Source of the DNA: an uncultured Prevotella sp.
Lineage (GTDB): Bacteria; Bacteroidota; Bacteroidia; Bacteroidales; Bacteroidaceae
Direction of reading: 5' to 3'
DNA: 22,997 nt
NCBI GenBank assembly: GCA_934183135.1
Contig: CAKPRX010000032.1
Span: 1 to 22,997 of the forward strand
The notes under the pieces are model-generated. The model was not told where the DNA came from and did not search any database. It worked only from the letters and a program-made list of their open reading frames with translations. The translations under genes were made by a program, and so were the position numbers. Below, one piece after another: positions 8,801 to 15,419 of this stretch; position 1 is the stretch's first letter, and each line of letters starts with the position of its first letter.

Positions 8801-9111
8801 AGCTGTACCGCATACCGGTAGCAGTCTTTCCACTCGGGTGTCATGTACACGATGCGATGAGGAACTACCTGCGGGGTGTTCTTGCCAGCGTCAAAGATGT
8901 GTACGCCGCCTATGCCCACGCGGCTCATCCAGGTAAGGTCCTTGTAGATGCCCTCGCGGGAGATGTTGCCATTCATCCAGTGCCACCACACGCGGGGACG
9001 GGCGCTCTGCGGGGGCGATAGGAAGCCGGCCCGCAGCGTGTCGGTCTGGGCAGATACCTGAACCGAGGTGGCCGCCAGGGCAGCCATAAGTATGTTACGT
9101 AACTGATACAT
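5839..9111 (-). CDS. Exported GH106-type alpha-L-rhamnosidase, copy 1
   Basis: Probably removes terminal alpha-L-rhamnose from plant polysaccharide or glycoside in the periplasm. The 1090-residue product has a signal peptide (about 1-21, VQVSA), then the GH106 signature ARPRVWWHWMNGNI (residues 37-50), DLTWMSRVGIGGVHIFDAG and PGWSNTGGPWV. Candidate catalytic glutamates are Glu452 in LLIDSYEAG and Glu594 in LVAAESLT; from memory their spacing fits the acid and base assigned in the Bacteroides enzyme BT0986. FESHES near residue 529 and HDSAHQP are also conserved with the second copy. A C-terminal beta-sandwich ends ALWRNRIIGDRQPG. The last seven residues, KGKKVKE, come from an A-rich repeat. 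It is the last gene of a cluster with the cyclophilin (26-nt gap) and the esterase. Confidence 0.88.
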   Translation of the reverse strand: MYQLRNILMAALAATSVQVSAQTDTLRAGFLSPPQSARPRVWWHWMNGNISREGIYKDLTWMSRVGIGGVHIFDAGKNTPQVVPHRIVYMTPEWKDCYRYAVQLADSLGMEATMTATPGWSNTGGPWVTSADAMKKLVWRQVTVRGGRVVDCQLPAPYRVSGAFQNVAARGTVSRQQLYGDIAVLAVRVAPDDLTLSDMGVRVTASGGRFTVGMLTDGDMATTATLTPDSTGRQAWLQVELARPYTIRALSLRDGRQHSQWRNKRPAPTKWLEASSDGVHYTKVCDLVLGGAPLSTVDIPPTTARFFRVVFRPDKRPLAIAELNLYTTYRVNHSEEKAAFGTPVDLPLYPTPATDTATPLDQVVDLTAMVSADGHLRWKAPAGRWRIYRFGYSLTGKMNHPASPEATGLEVDKMSAPAVARYIGTYLSTYVDATKGMMGRRGLQNLLIDSYEAGIANWTPTLLADFARLRGYDMLRWMPALAGEIIESSAKTDRFLFDWRHTLGELVEENLYHQVADTMAARGMGTYFESHESCRVYEADGMAVKRHATVPMGAMWASEPVMHFNDRGETGKQGDIRESASVAHIYGQNLVAAESLTSNGLDGDGLAYSLTPNLLKPVADLEFASGVNRIVIHDSAHQPVDDKIPGQGLEVYGQWFHRHETWAEQARPWVDYLARTSYMLQQGHFVADVAYYYGDDNNVTGLFYAEQPKVPATAAYDYVNTAALTSQLAYADGRIVTPSGMSYRMLALDANTARMTVPALRRIAALVDQGMPLCGRRPTMTPSLSDDEAEFAQLVSRIWDGHHPHVFEHATVGQALEAIGVAPDFSAGSMDSLRYVHRTLPGTEIYWINNRSYHARTVNATFRVAGLTPYRWNPETGAISRLAYQPAGTTTTLALDMAPGEACFVVFRAVPDEAAGPVVTADSTTTLLTLSAPWTVSFQPGRGAPDQTVMPQLASLSESADEGIRYFAGMATYRQTFRLTKADMKAGRLWIDLGRVCPLAEVIVNGHNLGILWRAPFMVDATTALRRGDNSIEVRVSALWRNRIIGDRQPGCKHPYTYTSYPFYKAGSKLQPSGLLGPVSIRCKGKKVKE

Positions 9112-9137
9112 GGTATATGTGTTTAGTATGAAATGTC

Positions 9138-9977
9138 TCAGCGCCTGCGGCGTACTGACGCCGGCTTACGCGAGGGGGCCGTGCGGCGTGGGGTCACGGC
9201 CCGCTTGGGACGGGCAGCGCCAGGCACATCGCGCACGATGACGGCGCGGACTATGCGCACATCGGCCTCAGGGCGGTCGTTGGCATCGCGGTCCACATGC
9301 TGTATGCGGTCTACCACATCCATGCCCTCGGTGACCTCGCCAAACACCGTGTAGGCGCCATCCAGATGGGGCGTGCCGCCCACGGTGGTATAGGTGTCGG
9401 CCATGGCCTGCGTCATGTGCAGACTGTCGCCAAACAGCGTCTTCAGGTTCTGTCGCCCGCGTTCCAGCATGGCCTCCGAGCAGGGCCGGCCACATACTAT
9501 ATAGAACTGGGTACTGCTGGAGCGGCGCTCGGGGTTGGTCGCGTCGCCCTCGCGGGCCATGGCCACGGCGCCGCGCTTATGGTAGAGCCGGGGCAGACGT
9601 ATCTCGGCGGGCAGGGTGTAGTCCAGCGAGGTCTCGCCAAGCAGTTCGCCGGGGGCGGCATGCTTGCTCCGCGGGTCGCCCGACTGAACCATAAAGTCGG
9701 GGATGACGCGGTGAAAGAGCAGCGAGTCGTAGAAGTGGTAGTCGCGGATAAGTTTGAGAAAATTGTCGCGGTGCTGGGGTGTCTCGTTATAGAGCTGTAT
9801 GCGTATATTGCCCATGGTGGTCTCCAGGAGCACCTCGGGGCGGGGCGACGGGGCTTCGGTGGCCGACGGGGCCTGGGCTCCGGCCGTCAGGCTCAGCCCC
9901 ACCAGGCCCAGGATGAGCAGCGCCAGGTGTCGTTTCATGCTTATATTCTTCATCGCAATTATGTATGTCGTCTTCAT
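9138..9977 (-). CDS. Exported cyclophilin-type peptidyl-prolyl cis-trans isomerase
   Basis: Catalyses proline isomerisation during folding of exported proteins. The cyclophilin domain (about residues 45-255) has LETTMGNIRIQLYNETPQH, the catalytic-loop motif LLFHRVIPDFMVQSGDP, then STQFYIV and a late GAYTVFGEVTEGMDVVD. The start is uncertain: ATGs at 9977, 9953 and 9938 are in frame. The signal peptide (MKRHLALLILGLVGLSLTAGAQ) begins at the last of these, so 9938 or 9953 may be the true start. The C-terminus is an unusual basic tail (from about residue 255, PKRAVTPRRTAPSRKPASVRRRR). It lies 12 nt or more after the esterase stop and 26 nt before the GH106 gene, which suggests one transcript. 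Possibly it helps fold the large secreted hydrolase (inference). Confidence 0.88.
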   Translation of the reverse strand: MKTTYIIAMKNISMKRHLALLILGLVGLSLTAGAQAPSATEAPSPRPEVLLETTMGNIRIQLYNETPQHRDNFLKLIRDYHFYDSLLFHRVIPDFMVQSGDPRSKHAAPGELLGETSLDYTLPAEIRLPRLYHKRGAVAMAREGDATNPERRSSSTQFYIVCGRPCSEAMLERGRQNLKTLFGDSLHMTQAMADTYTTVGGTPHLDGAYTVFGEVTEGMDVVDRIQHVDRDANDRPEADVRIVRAVIVRDVPGAARPKRAVTPRRTAPSRKPASVRRRR

Positions 9978-9989
9978 TTTCGGCCCATT

Positions 9990-10694
9990 TCATCGCCCCT
10001 CGGCTGCCATACGGGCGCAGACCCATGCAAAGGCGCGGGCCGTGCGGTGGGCCTCGTGGCCGAAGTGGCCGCCGGGGTTCCACTCGAGTACCACGCTGTC
10101 CTTGTCCATCTGGCGCGACAGCCACTGATACTGGTCGCGTATGCAGGGGCCCACAGCGGCCATACGCTGGTTGCGCGCGTGCTCCTCGCGGTCGCCTAAG
10201 CTGAGGTACACATGGTGGGCATGCAGGGTGTGCCGGTGGGTGTAAGCCGTCCAGCCGTCTATCCACACCGAGGGTGAGGCGGCGGCCACACCGCAGAAAC
10301 AGGCCGACTGGTAAGAGGCCCAGAGGGCGAAGAGGCCGCCCAGAGAGTAGCCGCCGAGCGCACAGGGCAGAGGGCCGTAGTGGCGGCGGAGCCAGGGCAG
10401 CAGACTGCCGGCGATGTAGGCCAGCGTGTCGGCGGCGCGTGGGGGCTCCGTGGCGCGCCGCATGACGGCATCGTCGGCCCAGGGCATGAGCTGGCCCACC
10501 CAGTCGGTAAGCTCTACCGCGGCAAAGACCACCCCTACCGGCGAGCCGCTGACTATCTGGGCCACCTCGGCATCGATGGTGGGTCGCTCGTGGCGCGCGG
10601 TAACCTGGATGAGCAGCAGCGCGGGGTTGGGCGATGCGTACAACAGGCAGGAGCGGCCCTCTATCGTGGTCTGTATCATCGTTTCTGGGGTCAT
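9990..10694 (-). CDS. Alpha/beta-hydrolase of the esterase D-like type
   Basis: A serine hydrolase of the putative esterase family (siderophore/feruloyl/acetyl esterase-like; substrate unknown). The nucleophile elbow GGYSLGGLFALW puts Ser117 at the centre, followed by the family-typical AAASPSVWIDGW. Asp168 in LSLGDREEH and His210 in NPGGHFGHE complete a plausible triad. The reading frame is open to 10871, but I chose ATG at 10694 (234 residues) because a good -7 promoter box (10721-10728) lies inside the longer frame and the upstream residues look unlike this family; ATG at 10679 is also possible. No signal peptide is evident, so it is probably cytoplasmic. It is first in the leftward cluster with the cyclophilin and GH106 genes, and could deacylate the sugars released, but that is inference. 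Confidence 0.78.
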   Translation of the reverse strand: MTPETMIQTTIEGRSCLLYASPNPALLLIQVTARHERPTIDAEVAQIVSGSPVGVVFAAVELTDWVGQLMPWADDAVMRRATEPPRAADTLAYIAGSLLPWLRRHYGPLPCALGGYSLGGLFALWASYQSACFCGVAAASPSVWIDGWTAYTHRHTLHAHHVYLSLGDREEHARNQRMAAVGPCIRDQYQWLSRQMDKDSVVLEWNPGGHFGHEAHRTARAFAWVCARMAAEGR

Positions 10695-10720
10695 GGTGGC
10701 AGTTTTACGGCTGACAGTTG

Positions 10721-10728
10721 CAAATTTA
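10721..10728 (-). promoter_or_regulatory. -7 promoter box for the esterase-cyclophilin-GH106 cluster
   Basis: Minus-strand TAAATTTG matches TAnnTTTG exactly, 26 nt upstream of the chosen esterase start. A TTTTTG lies upstream with a 22-nt spacer, slightly longer than the usual -33/-7 distance. Confidence 0.6.
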
Positions 10729-10899
10729 CAACTTTTTATCTGAATATAATCAAAAAGTAAGCGCGAAAAGTAATGGCAAAGTCTCACGGCGGCGGCGCCA
10801 AGCACCACAGGGGCGGATGTGGGGGCTGCTAATGGGGGACAAGCCATAGGCTCTATCGCCGTTACAGGCATGGACGAAATGGCGAAAAACTTTTACACG

Positions 10900-10951
10900 C
10901 GACTGTATATTTATGCAAAACCCGGGGCGATAATGTATAAATATACAGTCG
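10900..10951. repeat. 15-bp perfect inverted repeat enclosing two ARG-box-like palindromes
   Basis: The 15-mer CGACTGTATATTTAT at 10900-10914 is perfectly inverted at 10937-10951, with a 22-nt spacer. Within it, 10904-10917 (TGTATATTTATGCA) and 10934-10947 (TGTATAAATATACA) each match TGNATWWWWATNCA, the core consensus known for ArgR operators; their centres are 30 bp apart. No arginine gene is in the window. Confidence 0.6.
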
Positions 10952-11138
10952 TAACACCCGTTTTCCGGGGCATAATTTCCAGATTTTTTCAACCAACCAG
11001 GACGGTTTTCGGGGCTTTCGGGGCTGTTTGGGGGCACCACGAGGGGCTCAAAAGTAACAACCTTTTACAAAATAGGGGTATTTGGCACCTTTTTCGCCGC
11101 TATTTTCAGCTCTCGCGAGGTCGGTTTTCAGAGTCACT

Positions 11139-11195
11139 GCGATGGTCATTTTTTCGCTCGCGATGGTCATTACGTTTCTAATGACCATCGCGAGC
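11139..11195. repeat. 17-bp perfect hairpin with an extra direct copy of its arm
   Basis: Arms 11156-11172 and 11179-11195 (GCTCGCGATGGTCATTA and its reverse complement) are separated by CGTTTC. The arm core GCGATGGTCATT also occurs as a direct copy at 11139-11150. There is no U-tract, so it does not look like a standard terminator. Confidence 0.65.
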
Positions 11196-11319
11196 ACTTT
11201 AAAGGTCGTTTTCGGGTGGTCCGAAATTGGCGTTTTTCGACACCGCCGTCCCCTCGGCGAGCGTACAGGCAAAAGACAGAAGGCCGAAAAGCCCTCGCCC
11301 GATGCCTAAACTCCGAAAA

Positions 11320-11333
11320 TGTATATTTATACA
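11320..11333. promoter_or_regulatory. Third ARG-box-like palindrome
   Basis: TGTATATTTATACA is a near-perfect dyad matching TGNATWWWWATNCA. With its flank (11320-11338) it is identical over 19 bp, in inverted orientation, to 10929-10947 some 390 bp away. It could be an operator. The identity beyond the palindrome (GATAA on the outer side) suggests that the two sites are copies. Confidence 0.45.
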
Positions 11334-11490
11334 TTATCAGAAAAATCTTTACGATACCAGTCTGCGGGCTATCCGTTAGCACGGGCATGCAGGTGGTCTG
11401 CGCCAGCACGCAGGGGAGTGGCTTGTTAGCTTTTTCTTCTCCTCAGCTTTCATTTTAGGCCTTTCTCCTATGGCTGTATGGAGAACATTC

Positions 11491-11734
11491 ACTAACTTTG
11501 TAGAAGTTAGGCGGCGCCTCAGACATCTGAGCAAGCTCATGCCGTTCGGCTTGCACTAACTTTGTAGAAGTTAGGCGGCGCCTCAGGCATCCGAGCAAGC
11601 TCATGCCGTTCGGCTTGCACTAACTTTGTAGAAGTTAGGCGGCGCCTCAGGCATCCGAGCAAGCTCATGCCGTTCGGCTTGCACTAACTTTGTAGAAGTT
11701 AGGCGGCGCCTCAGGCATCTGAGCAAGCTCATGC
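11491..11734 (+). repeat. Tandem array of four 64-bp units, each with a -7 promoter box
   Basis: Units start at 11491, 11555, 11619 and 11683, with exactly 64-bp spacing; the fourth stops after 52 bases. The units are nearly identical: units 2 and 3 match, unit 1 differs at two sites and unit 4 at one in the stretch compared. Each begins ACTAACTTTGTAGAAGTTAG, which is a 7-bp hairpin (CTAACTT/AAGTTAG) overlapping the promoter box TAACTTTG. Then comes GGCGCC, and near the end GCAAGC pairs with GCTTGC. There are no unique spacers, so it is not a CRISPR. The array ends 51 bp before the BamE/DUF4476 gene. Confidence 0.9.
11685..11692 (+). promoter_or_regulatory. Promoter-proximal -7 box of the repeat array
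   Basis: TAACTTTG in the last 64-bp unit is the box nearest the BamE/DUF4476 gene, leaving a leader of roughly 85 nt. Equivalent boxes lie at 11493-11500, 11557-11564 and 11621-11628. None has an exact TTTG at -33, but all except the first follow the conserved TCGGCTTGCAC extension, also seen before the box at 16334-16341. Confidence 0.5.
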
Positions 11735-11785
11735 GGACAGCCGTCGCCCTACTCTTCATCGGACAATTCACATTTATAAAATACC

Positions 11786-12445
11786 ATGCGTATGACAAGA
11801 AGCAAAATGATGGCGCTGCTGACCATCGTCCTATTAGCTCTGTGGGCCCCTATGCTCTGGGCCAAGGACACCCGGCCTATAACACGGGGCATGAGCAAGC
11901 AGGAGGTAACCGAGATACTCGGCAAGCCCCGCTCTACCAGTTTTGACGAGAACGGGGAGCGCTGGGTGTACACCAAGTCGAAATCGCTGGGACTCGTCAC
12001 GCTCCGCATCACCGTCGAGTTTGACCGCAGTGACCACGTGGTAAAGTATAGTACTGAAGAGACCGACAACTCTGACGCCATAGCCAGCATGCAAACATCG
12101 TCGCAGGCGGGCCAGGGCTATCGAGGCGGCGGATACGGTGGTTACCACGGGCACGGTGGCTGTCTGACAGACAGCCAGATGAGCACGCTGCTGCAGAAGG
12201 TACGGAAGAAATCGTTTGCCACGGACAAGCTGGACCTGATAGAGGTGGCCGCCCTGGGCGGGCGGTTTACCTGCGCACAGTGTGCCACGCTCATGGACCA
12301 GCTCACCTTTGCCAACGACAAGCTGCAGGTGGTAAAGTTCGTAGGCCCAAGACTCGTCGACCCACGCAACAGCAACGCCATTATGAACAAGCTCAGTTTT
12401 GACAGCGACCGGAAGAAGGCCGCCGACTTCATAGCTGCTCCCTGA
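11786..12445 (+). CDS. Exported BamE/SmpA-like plus DUF4476 protein
   Basis: Function unknown. The 219-residue product has a signal peptide (about 1-26, ending MLWAKD). A small domain at about 30-100 carries the SmpA/OmlA (BamE-like) signature ITRGMSKQEVTEILGKP, a Trp-Val-Tyr strand and a basic/polar strand. A Gly/His/Tyr-rich linker (about 110-125, YRGGGYGGYHGHGG) leads to a C-terminal domain resembling DUF4476: alternating helices with the repeated pattern F-(A/D)-x-(D/S)-(K/R)-x, seen as SFATDKLDL, TFANDKLQV and SFDSDRKKA. ATG at 11786 is used; ATG at 11792 is equally possible. The gene is preceded by the 64-bp promoter array and converges on the TonB receptor gene with only 32 bases between stops. 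Probably an envelope protein, since BamE-like folds bind outer-membrane machinery, but no partner is in the window. Confidence 0.8.
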   Translation: MRMTRSKMMALLTIVLLALWAPMLWAKDTRPITRGMSKQEVTEILGKPRSTSFDENGERWVYTKSKSLGLVTLRITVEFDRSDHVVKYSTEETDNSDAIASMQTSSQAGQGYRGGGYGGYHGHGGCLTDSQMSTLLQKVRKKSFATDKLDLIEVAALGGRFTCAQCATLMDQLTFANDKLQVVKFVGPRLVDPRNSNAIMNKLSFDSDRKKAADFIAAP

Positions 12446-12477
12446 CATACCCCTAACCCCCACGGCCCTAACCGGGA

Positions 12478-14379
12478 CTACCAGCGTACCTTGACGCCGC
12501 CCATCGCGGTGAACCCAGGCATCTGGTAGCCCCGGTTAATGGTATAATGGGCATTGGTAAGGTTGTCGAGGGTGGTAAAGAGCTCGACCACAGGCACGGG
12601 GCGATAGCTCACACGCAGCCCGAGCAGGGCATAGTTCTGGTGGGGCACATCGGGGGCCACATAGAGGGCTCCCACGCCCTGCAGCTGGGCATCGACCGTA
12701 AGCTGGGACACGGGCTGCCAGGCCACGCCCATAAAGTACTGGGTACGCGGGGCGGCCGTGAGCGTGTGCACCGAACTGCGCAGATAGCTATACGAGGCTC
12801 GCAGCGCCAGCGCGTCGGTTACCTGGCTCCGGGCCGTAAGCTCGATGCCGCGGTTGATGAACCGCCCGGTGTTAGAGTTGCGGTTGCGCACGCCCCCGTC
12901 GGCCGTAGGCACAGCCGACACCTCTATCAGATTGCTGCCCCTGGCCAGATAGGCCGTCAGGTCTACCGACAGGTATCGGCCGAACACGTGGGCCACCGTG
13001 GCCTCGTAGTTCATCATGTTCTCGGGGGCCAGCTCCGGATTGGCCACGGCATACAGGTACAGCTCGCGGAACGATGGGTTGCGGTAGCCCCTGGCCAGCG
13101 ACGCCTTGACCGTCCAGGTGTCGGCGGGATGGGCCGTCAGTCCTACCTGGGGCATCCAGTGGGTGCCGAAACGGTTGCTGTTGGCCATGCGCAGACCGCC
13201 ATTGAGCACCAGGCGGTCGCGCCAGAGCTGCTGCTGGAGGCTCACGTAGGGCGAGTACTCGCCGATAAACTGGCGGCTGAGTGTCTGCATGGCCGCCTGC
13301 TGGCTCCCATCGCCATGGGCATGGCCGCCCGACATGGGGATGCTGCCCGTGTAGCGGGCGAAGTCGAAGCCCACCGTGGCCACGCCACTGCGCCATGGGC
13401 GGAAGTTCTGATAGGCCAGCACGCCGAAGCGGTCGTCGAGACTGTGAAAGTGGTGGGGGTCGTCGATGTAGTGGTTGCCATAGCTATAGTACACGCGCAG
13501 GGCGCCATCGGTATGGGCATAATGGTCGGTGAGGGTAACCGAACTCTCGCCACGGATGACGCGCTGGTGGTAGATGTCGGTAGAGCCCGGGTGACTGAGA
13601 GGGGCGTAGACGGGGTCGTTGCCCACAAAGCCCATCAGGGCGTAGTCGGCCGCGAGGGCCCAGTTATCGGCCAGCTGATAGCCCACCTTGGCATAGAGGC
13701 TCTTCTGGCTGAAGTCGAAGTGGGGCTGGAGCCCGTCGGTGCGGTCGTAGCCCACCGAGAAGAGGGCCGACCAGCGCCCCTGACGGAGCATGGCGCTGAG
13801 CGAGTTCTGCCAGGTGTTGTGGCTGCCGTACTGCGAGCTGAGGGTGCCGTGAAGGCCCTGGCGGCTGGGCTGTCGGGTAATGACATTGATGACACCGCCC
13901 ATGGCGTTAGAGCCATAGAGCACGGTACCGGGGCCGCGGAGCACCTCGACATGGTCTACATACTCAGACTCATAGAAGTCGGCCACGGGATGACTGAACA
14001 GGCCGGCAAACTGAGGCTGTCCGTCGACCATCATCAGCACGGCGCTGGTAGGCGAGCCGCCCACGCCGCGTATCTTGATGGCTCCGCTGCCGCCATTGCT
14101 CACTCCGAAGCCGAAAATGTTACGCTGCGACACAAAGAGGCTGGGCACCTGGCCGGTAAGGGCAGCCAGCAGCTGGGTCTTGCCAGTGGCCTCGATGGCC
14201 CGGTGGCTCACCACCGACACGGTGTAGGGCAGCAGCCGGGTGGGGGTGGCATGGTTGGTACCCGTTACCACCACCTCGCTCAGCGAGTGGGCACGGGCGG
14301 TGTCGGCCGGAACCTGGGCGCTGGCCGGAGCCATGGCCGCCATGAGCAGGGCGGCCGATAGTAATGCAGGATGTGACAT
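12478..14379 (-). CDS. TonB-dependent outer-membrane receptor (non-SusC type)
   Basis: Active-transport gate for a scarce ligand (metal chelate, cofactor or similar; not identifiable here). The 633-residue product has a signal peptide (about 1-21, APASA), a TonB-box-like segment SLSEVVVTG (about 31-39), and a plug domain with IKIRGVGG, the classic VEVLRGPGTVLYGSNAMGGVINVITR, and a 22-strand-type barrel to a terminal Trp. NPELAPENMMNYE is the typical barrel motif. The length suits BtuB/siderophore receptors and is far short of SusC, and there is no carboxypeptidase-like N-terminal extension. Predicted loops are His-rich (DHYAHTDG, DDPHHFHSLDD, GGHAHGDG), hinting at a metal-related ligand. It lies 18 nt downstream of the DUF362 gene and is surely in its operon. 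Confidence 0.9.
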   Translation of the reverse strand: MSHPALLSAALLMAAMAPASAQVPADTARAHSLSEVVVTGTNHATPTRLLPYTVSVVSHRAIEATGKTQLLAALTGQVPSLFVSQRNIFGFGVSNGGSGAIKIRGVGGSPTSAVLMMVDGQPQFAGLFSHPVADFYESEYVDHVEVLRGPGTVLYGSNAMGGVINVITRQPSRQGLHGTLSSQYGSHNTWQNSLSAMLRQGRWSALFSVGYDRTDGLQPHFDFSQKSLYAKVGYQLADNWALAADYALMGFVGNDPVYAPLSHPGSTDIYHQRVIRGESSVTLTDHYAHTDGALRVYYSYGNHYIDDPHHFHSLDDRFGVLAYQNFRPWRSGVATVGFDFARYTGSIPMSGGHAHGDGSQQAAMQTLSRQFIGEYSPYVSLQQQLWRDRLVLNGGLRMANSNRFGTHWMPQVGLTAHPADTWTVKASLARGYRNPSFRELYLYAVANPELAPENMMNYEATVAHVFGRYLSVDLTAYLARGSNLIEVSAVPTADGGVRNRNSNTGRFINRGIELTARSQVTDALALRASYSYLRSSVHTLTAAPRTQYFMGVAWQPVSQLTVDAQLQGVGALYVAPDVPHQNYALLGLRVSYRPVPVVELFTTLDNLTNAHYTINRGYQMPGFTAMGGVKVRW

Positions 14380-14397
14380 AGGGTCGTGGGCTGGCGG

Positions 14398-15342
14398 TTA
14401 CTTTATCATGATGAGCCGGTACTTCTTGCTACCCAGACCAATGCGCTCGGCATAGTCGGTAATGTAGGTGCCATGCTGACGGTTAATACGCTCTATGAGG
14501 GGCTTGTTGTCGTCGCCGGGACGGCCCTTGTGGTTGAATACCAAGTCCAGACAAGCCTGGTCGAGTGCCACAGGGTCGGTAGAGGCTAAGATGCCCATGT
14601 CGCGCAGCTTGGGGTCGGCCGGGTGACTGTCGCAGTCGCAGTCTACGCTCATATTATTCATCACGTTGATGTAAACAATGTTGGGGCCGAAGTAATCGGC
14701 CACGCCCTGGGCCGCCGCAGCCATGCTCTCAAGGAAAGCATCCTGCTGGGGCAGGTGGCGCCACAGGCTGTCTGGGTTATCGGTATAGCCGGCGGTATGG
14801 ATGTAAGCCTTGCCGGCAGTAGAGGCCACGCCGATGCTCTGATTCTTGAGCACGCCACCAAAGCCGCCCATGGCGTGACCCTTGAAATGGGCCAGGTTGA
14901 CCATAAAATCATAGTGGGCGAGGTGACTGCCCACGATGTCGTACTTGATATGCCGCTTGTCGCGTACAGGAATACGCATCTGGCCGTATTCGTCCATGAG
15001 GTCGACAGCGGCAATGGAGTCGAAGCCGTGGGCATGGACGGTCTGCCAGTGCTTAGACTTGTCCTGACGGCTCCCGCCATAGGCGGTGCAGCACTCTACG
15101 AGCGTGCCGTTGACGCGGTCCACGAGGCCACGTATCAGGGTGGGCTTGAGATAGTTGTTACCGCCCATCTCGCCGGTACTAATCTTGATGGCCACATGCC
15201 CGTGGGCCTTAACGCCCAGCGCCTCGTACACACGGACCAGCGCCTCGGGCGTAATCTCCTTGGTCATATACACGCGGGGCTGCGCCCACAGCGTGGCCGA
15301 AGCCACCAAGAAGCATACTAAGGTAAATACTTTCTTTGTCAT
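14398..15342 (-). CDS. Exported DUF362-family protein
   Basis: The biochemical role of DUF362 is not established. The 314-residue product has a signal peptide (about 1-20, ATLWAQ). The family core is recognisable in HVAIKISTGE, YLKPTLIRGLVD, the central NLAHFKGHAMGGFGGVLKNQSIGVAS (about residues 146-171), and the C-terminal GILASTDPVALDQACLDL. No ferredoxin CxxCxxC cluster motif is seen, unlike some DUF362 proteins. The only dense Cys cluster is VDCDCDSHPADP, which together with neighbouring His could bind metal. It is the first gene of an operon with the TonB receptor. That context suggests an envelope role linked to the imported ligand (inference). A minus-strand TAATTTTG box lies about 78 nt upstream. 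Confidence 0.85.
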   Translation of the reverse strand: MTKKVFTLVCFLVASATLWAQPRVYMTKEITPEALVRVYEALGVKAHGHVAIKISTGEMGGNNYLKPTLIRGLVDRVNGTLVECCTAYGGSRQDKSKHWQTVHAHGFDSIAAVDLMDEYGQMRIPVRDKRHIKYDIVGSHLAHYDFMVNLAHFKGHAMGGFGGVLKNQSIGVASTAGKAYIHTAGYTDNPDSLWRHLPQQDAFLESMAAAAQGVADYFGPNIVYINVMNNMSVDCDCDSHPADPKLRDMGILASTDPVALDQACLDLVFNHKGRPGDDNKPLIERINRQHGTYITDYAERIGLGSKKYRLIMIK

Positions 15343-15419
15343 TATTACTGGGTTTTAGGTTGTCGCAAGCTGGGTGTCCGCGACCCTTCCGACTGTTACG
15401 GGGATGGTCTGACACGTTG

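Larger units (their letters stand above)
10729..11490. other. Gene-poor intergenic region rich in symmetric DNA
   Basis: About 760 bases without a convincing gene. Short open frames exist on both strands but lack recognisable domains, signal peptides or a promoter/start arrangement, and their translations follow the inverted repeats. It contains three TGTATAWWWATRCA palindromes, a 15-bp inverted repeat, a 17-bp hairpin and G-rich stretches (GGGGCTTTCGGGGCTGTTTGG at about 11010-11031). It may be a regulatory region, the remnant of an element, or house a small RNA. Confidence 0.6.

Noticed and set aside
10929..11338. The 19-bp inverted copies as terminal repeats of an insertion sequence
   Set aside because: No transposase frame or target duplication lies between or outside them, and the sequence itself is a regulatory-type palindrome. 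Relict status cannot be excluded.
10750..11460. Several short open frames on both strands as possible small proteins
   Set aside because: They overlap each other, follow the palindromes, and show no conserved motif, signal peptide or promoter placement that singles one out.
11491..11734. CRISPR array
   Set aside because: The units abut with no unique spacers, and the 64-bp period is continuous repeat. There are no cas genes.
12547..14361. Open frame of about 600 codons antisense to the TonB receptor
   Set aside because: Exact shadow of a gene with strong family motifs; its translation is low-complexity His/Val/Gly-rich with no domain. GC-rich codon bias keeps antisense frames open here, as with the long antisense frame over 19316-21154.
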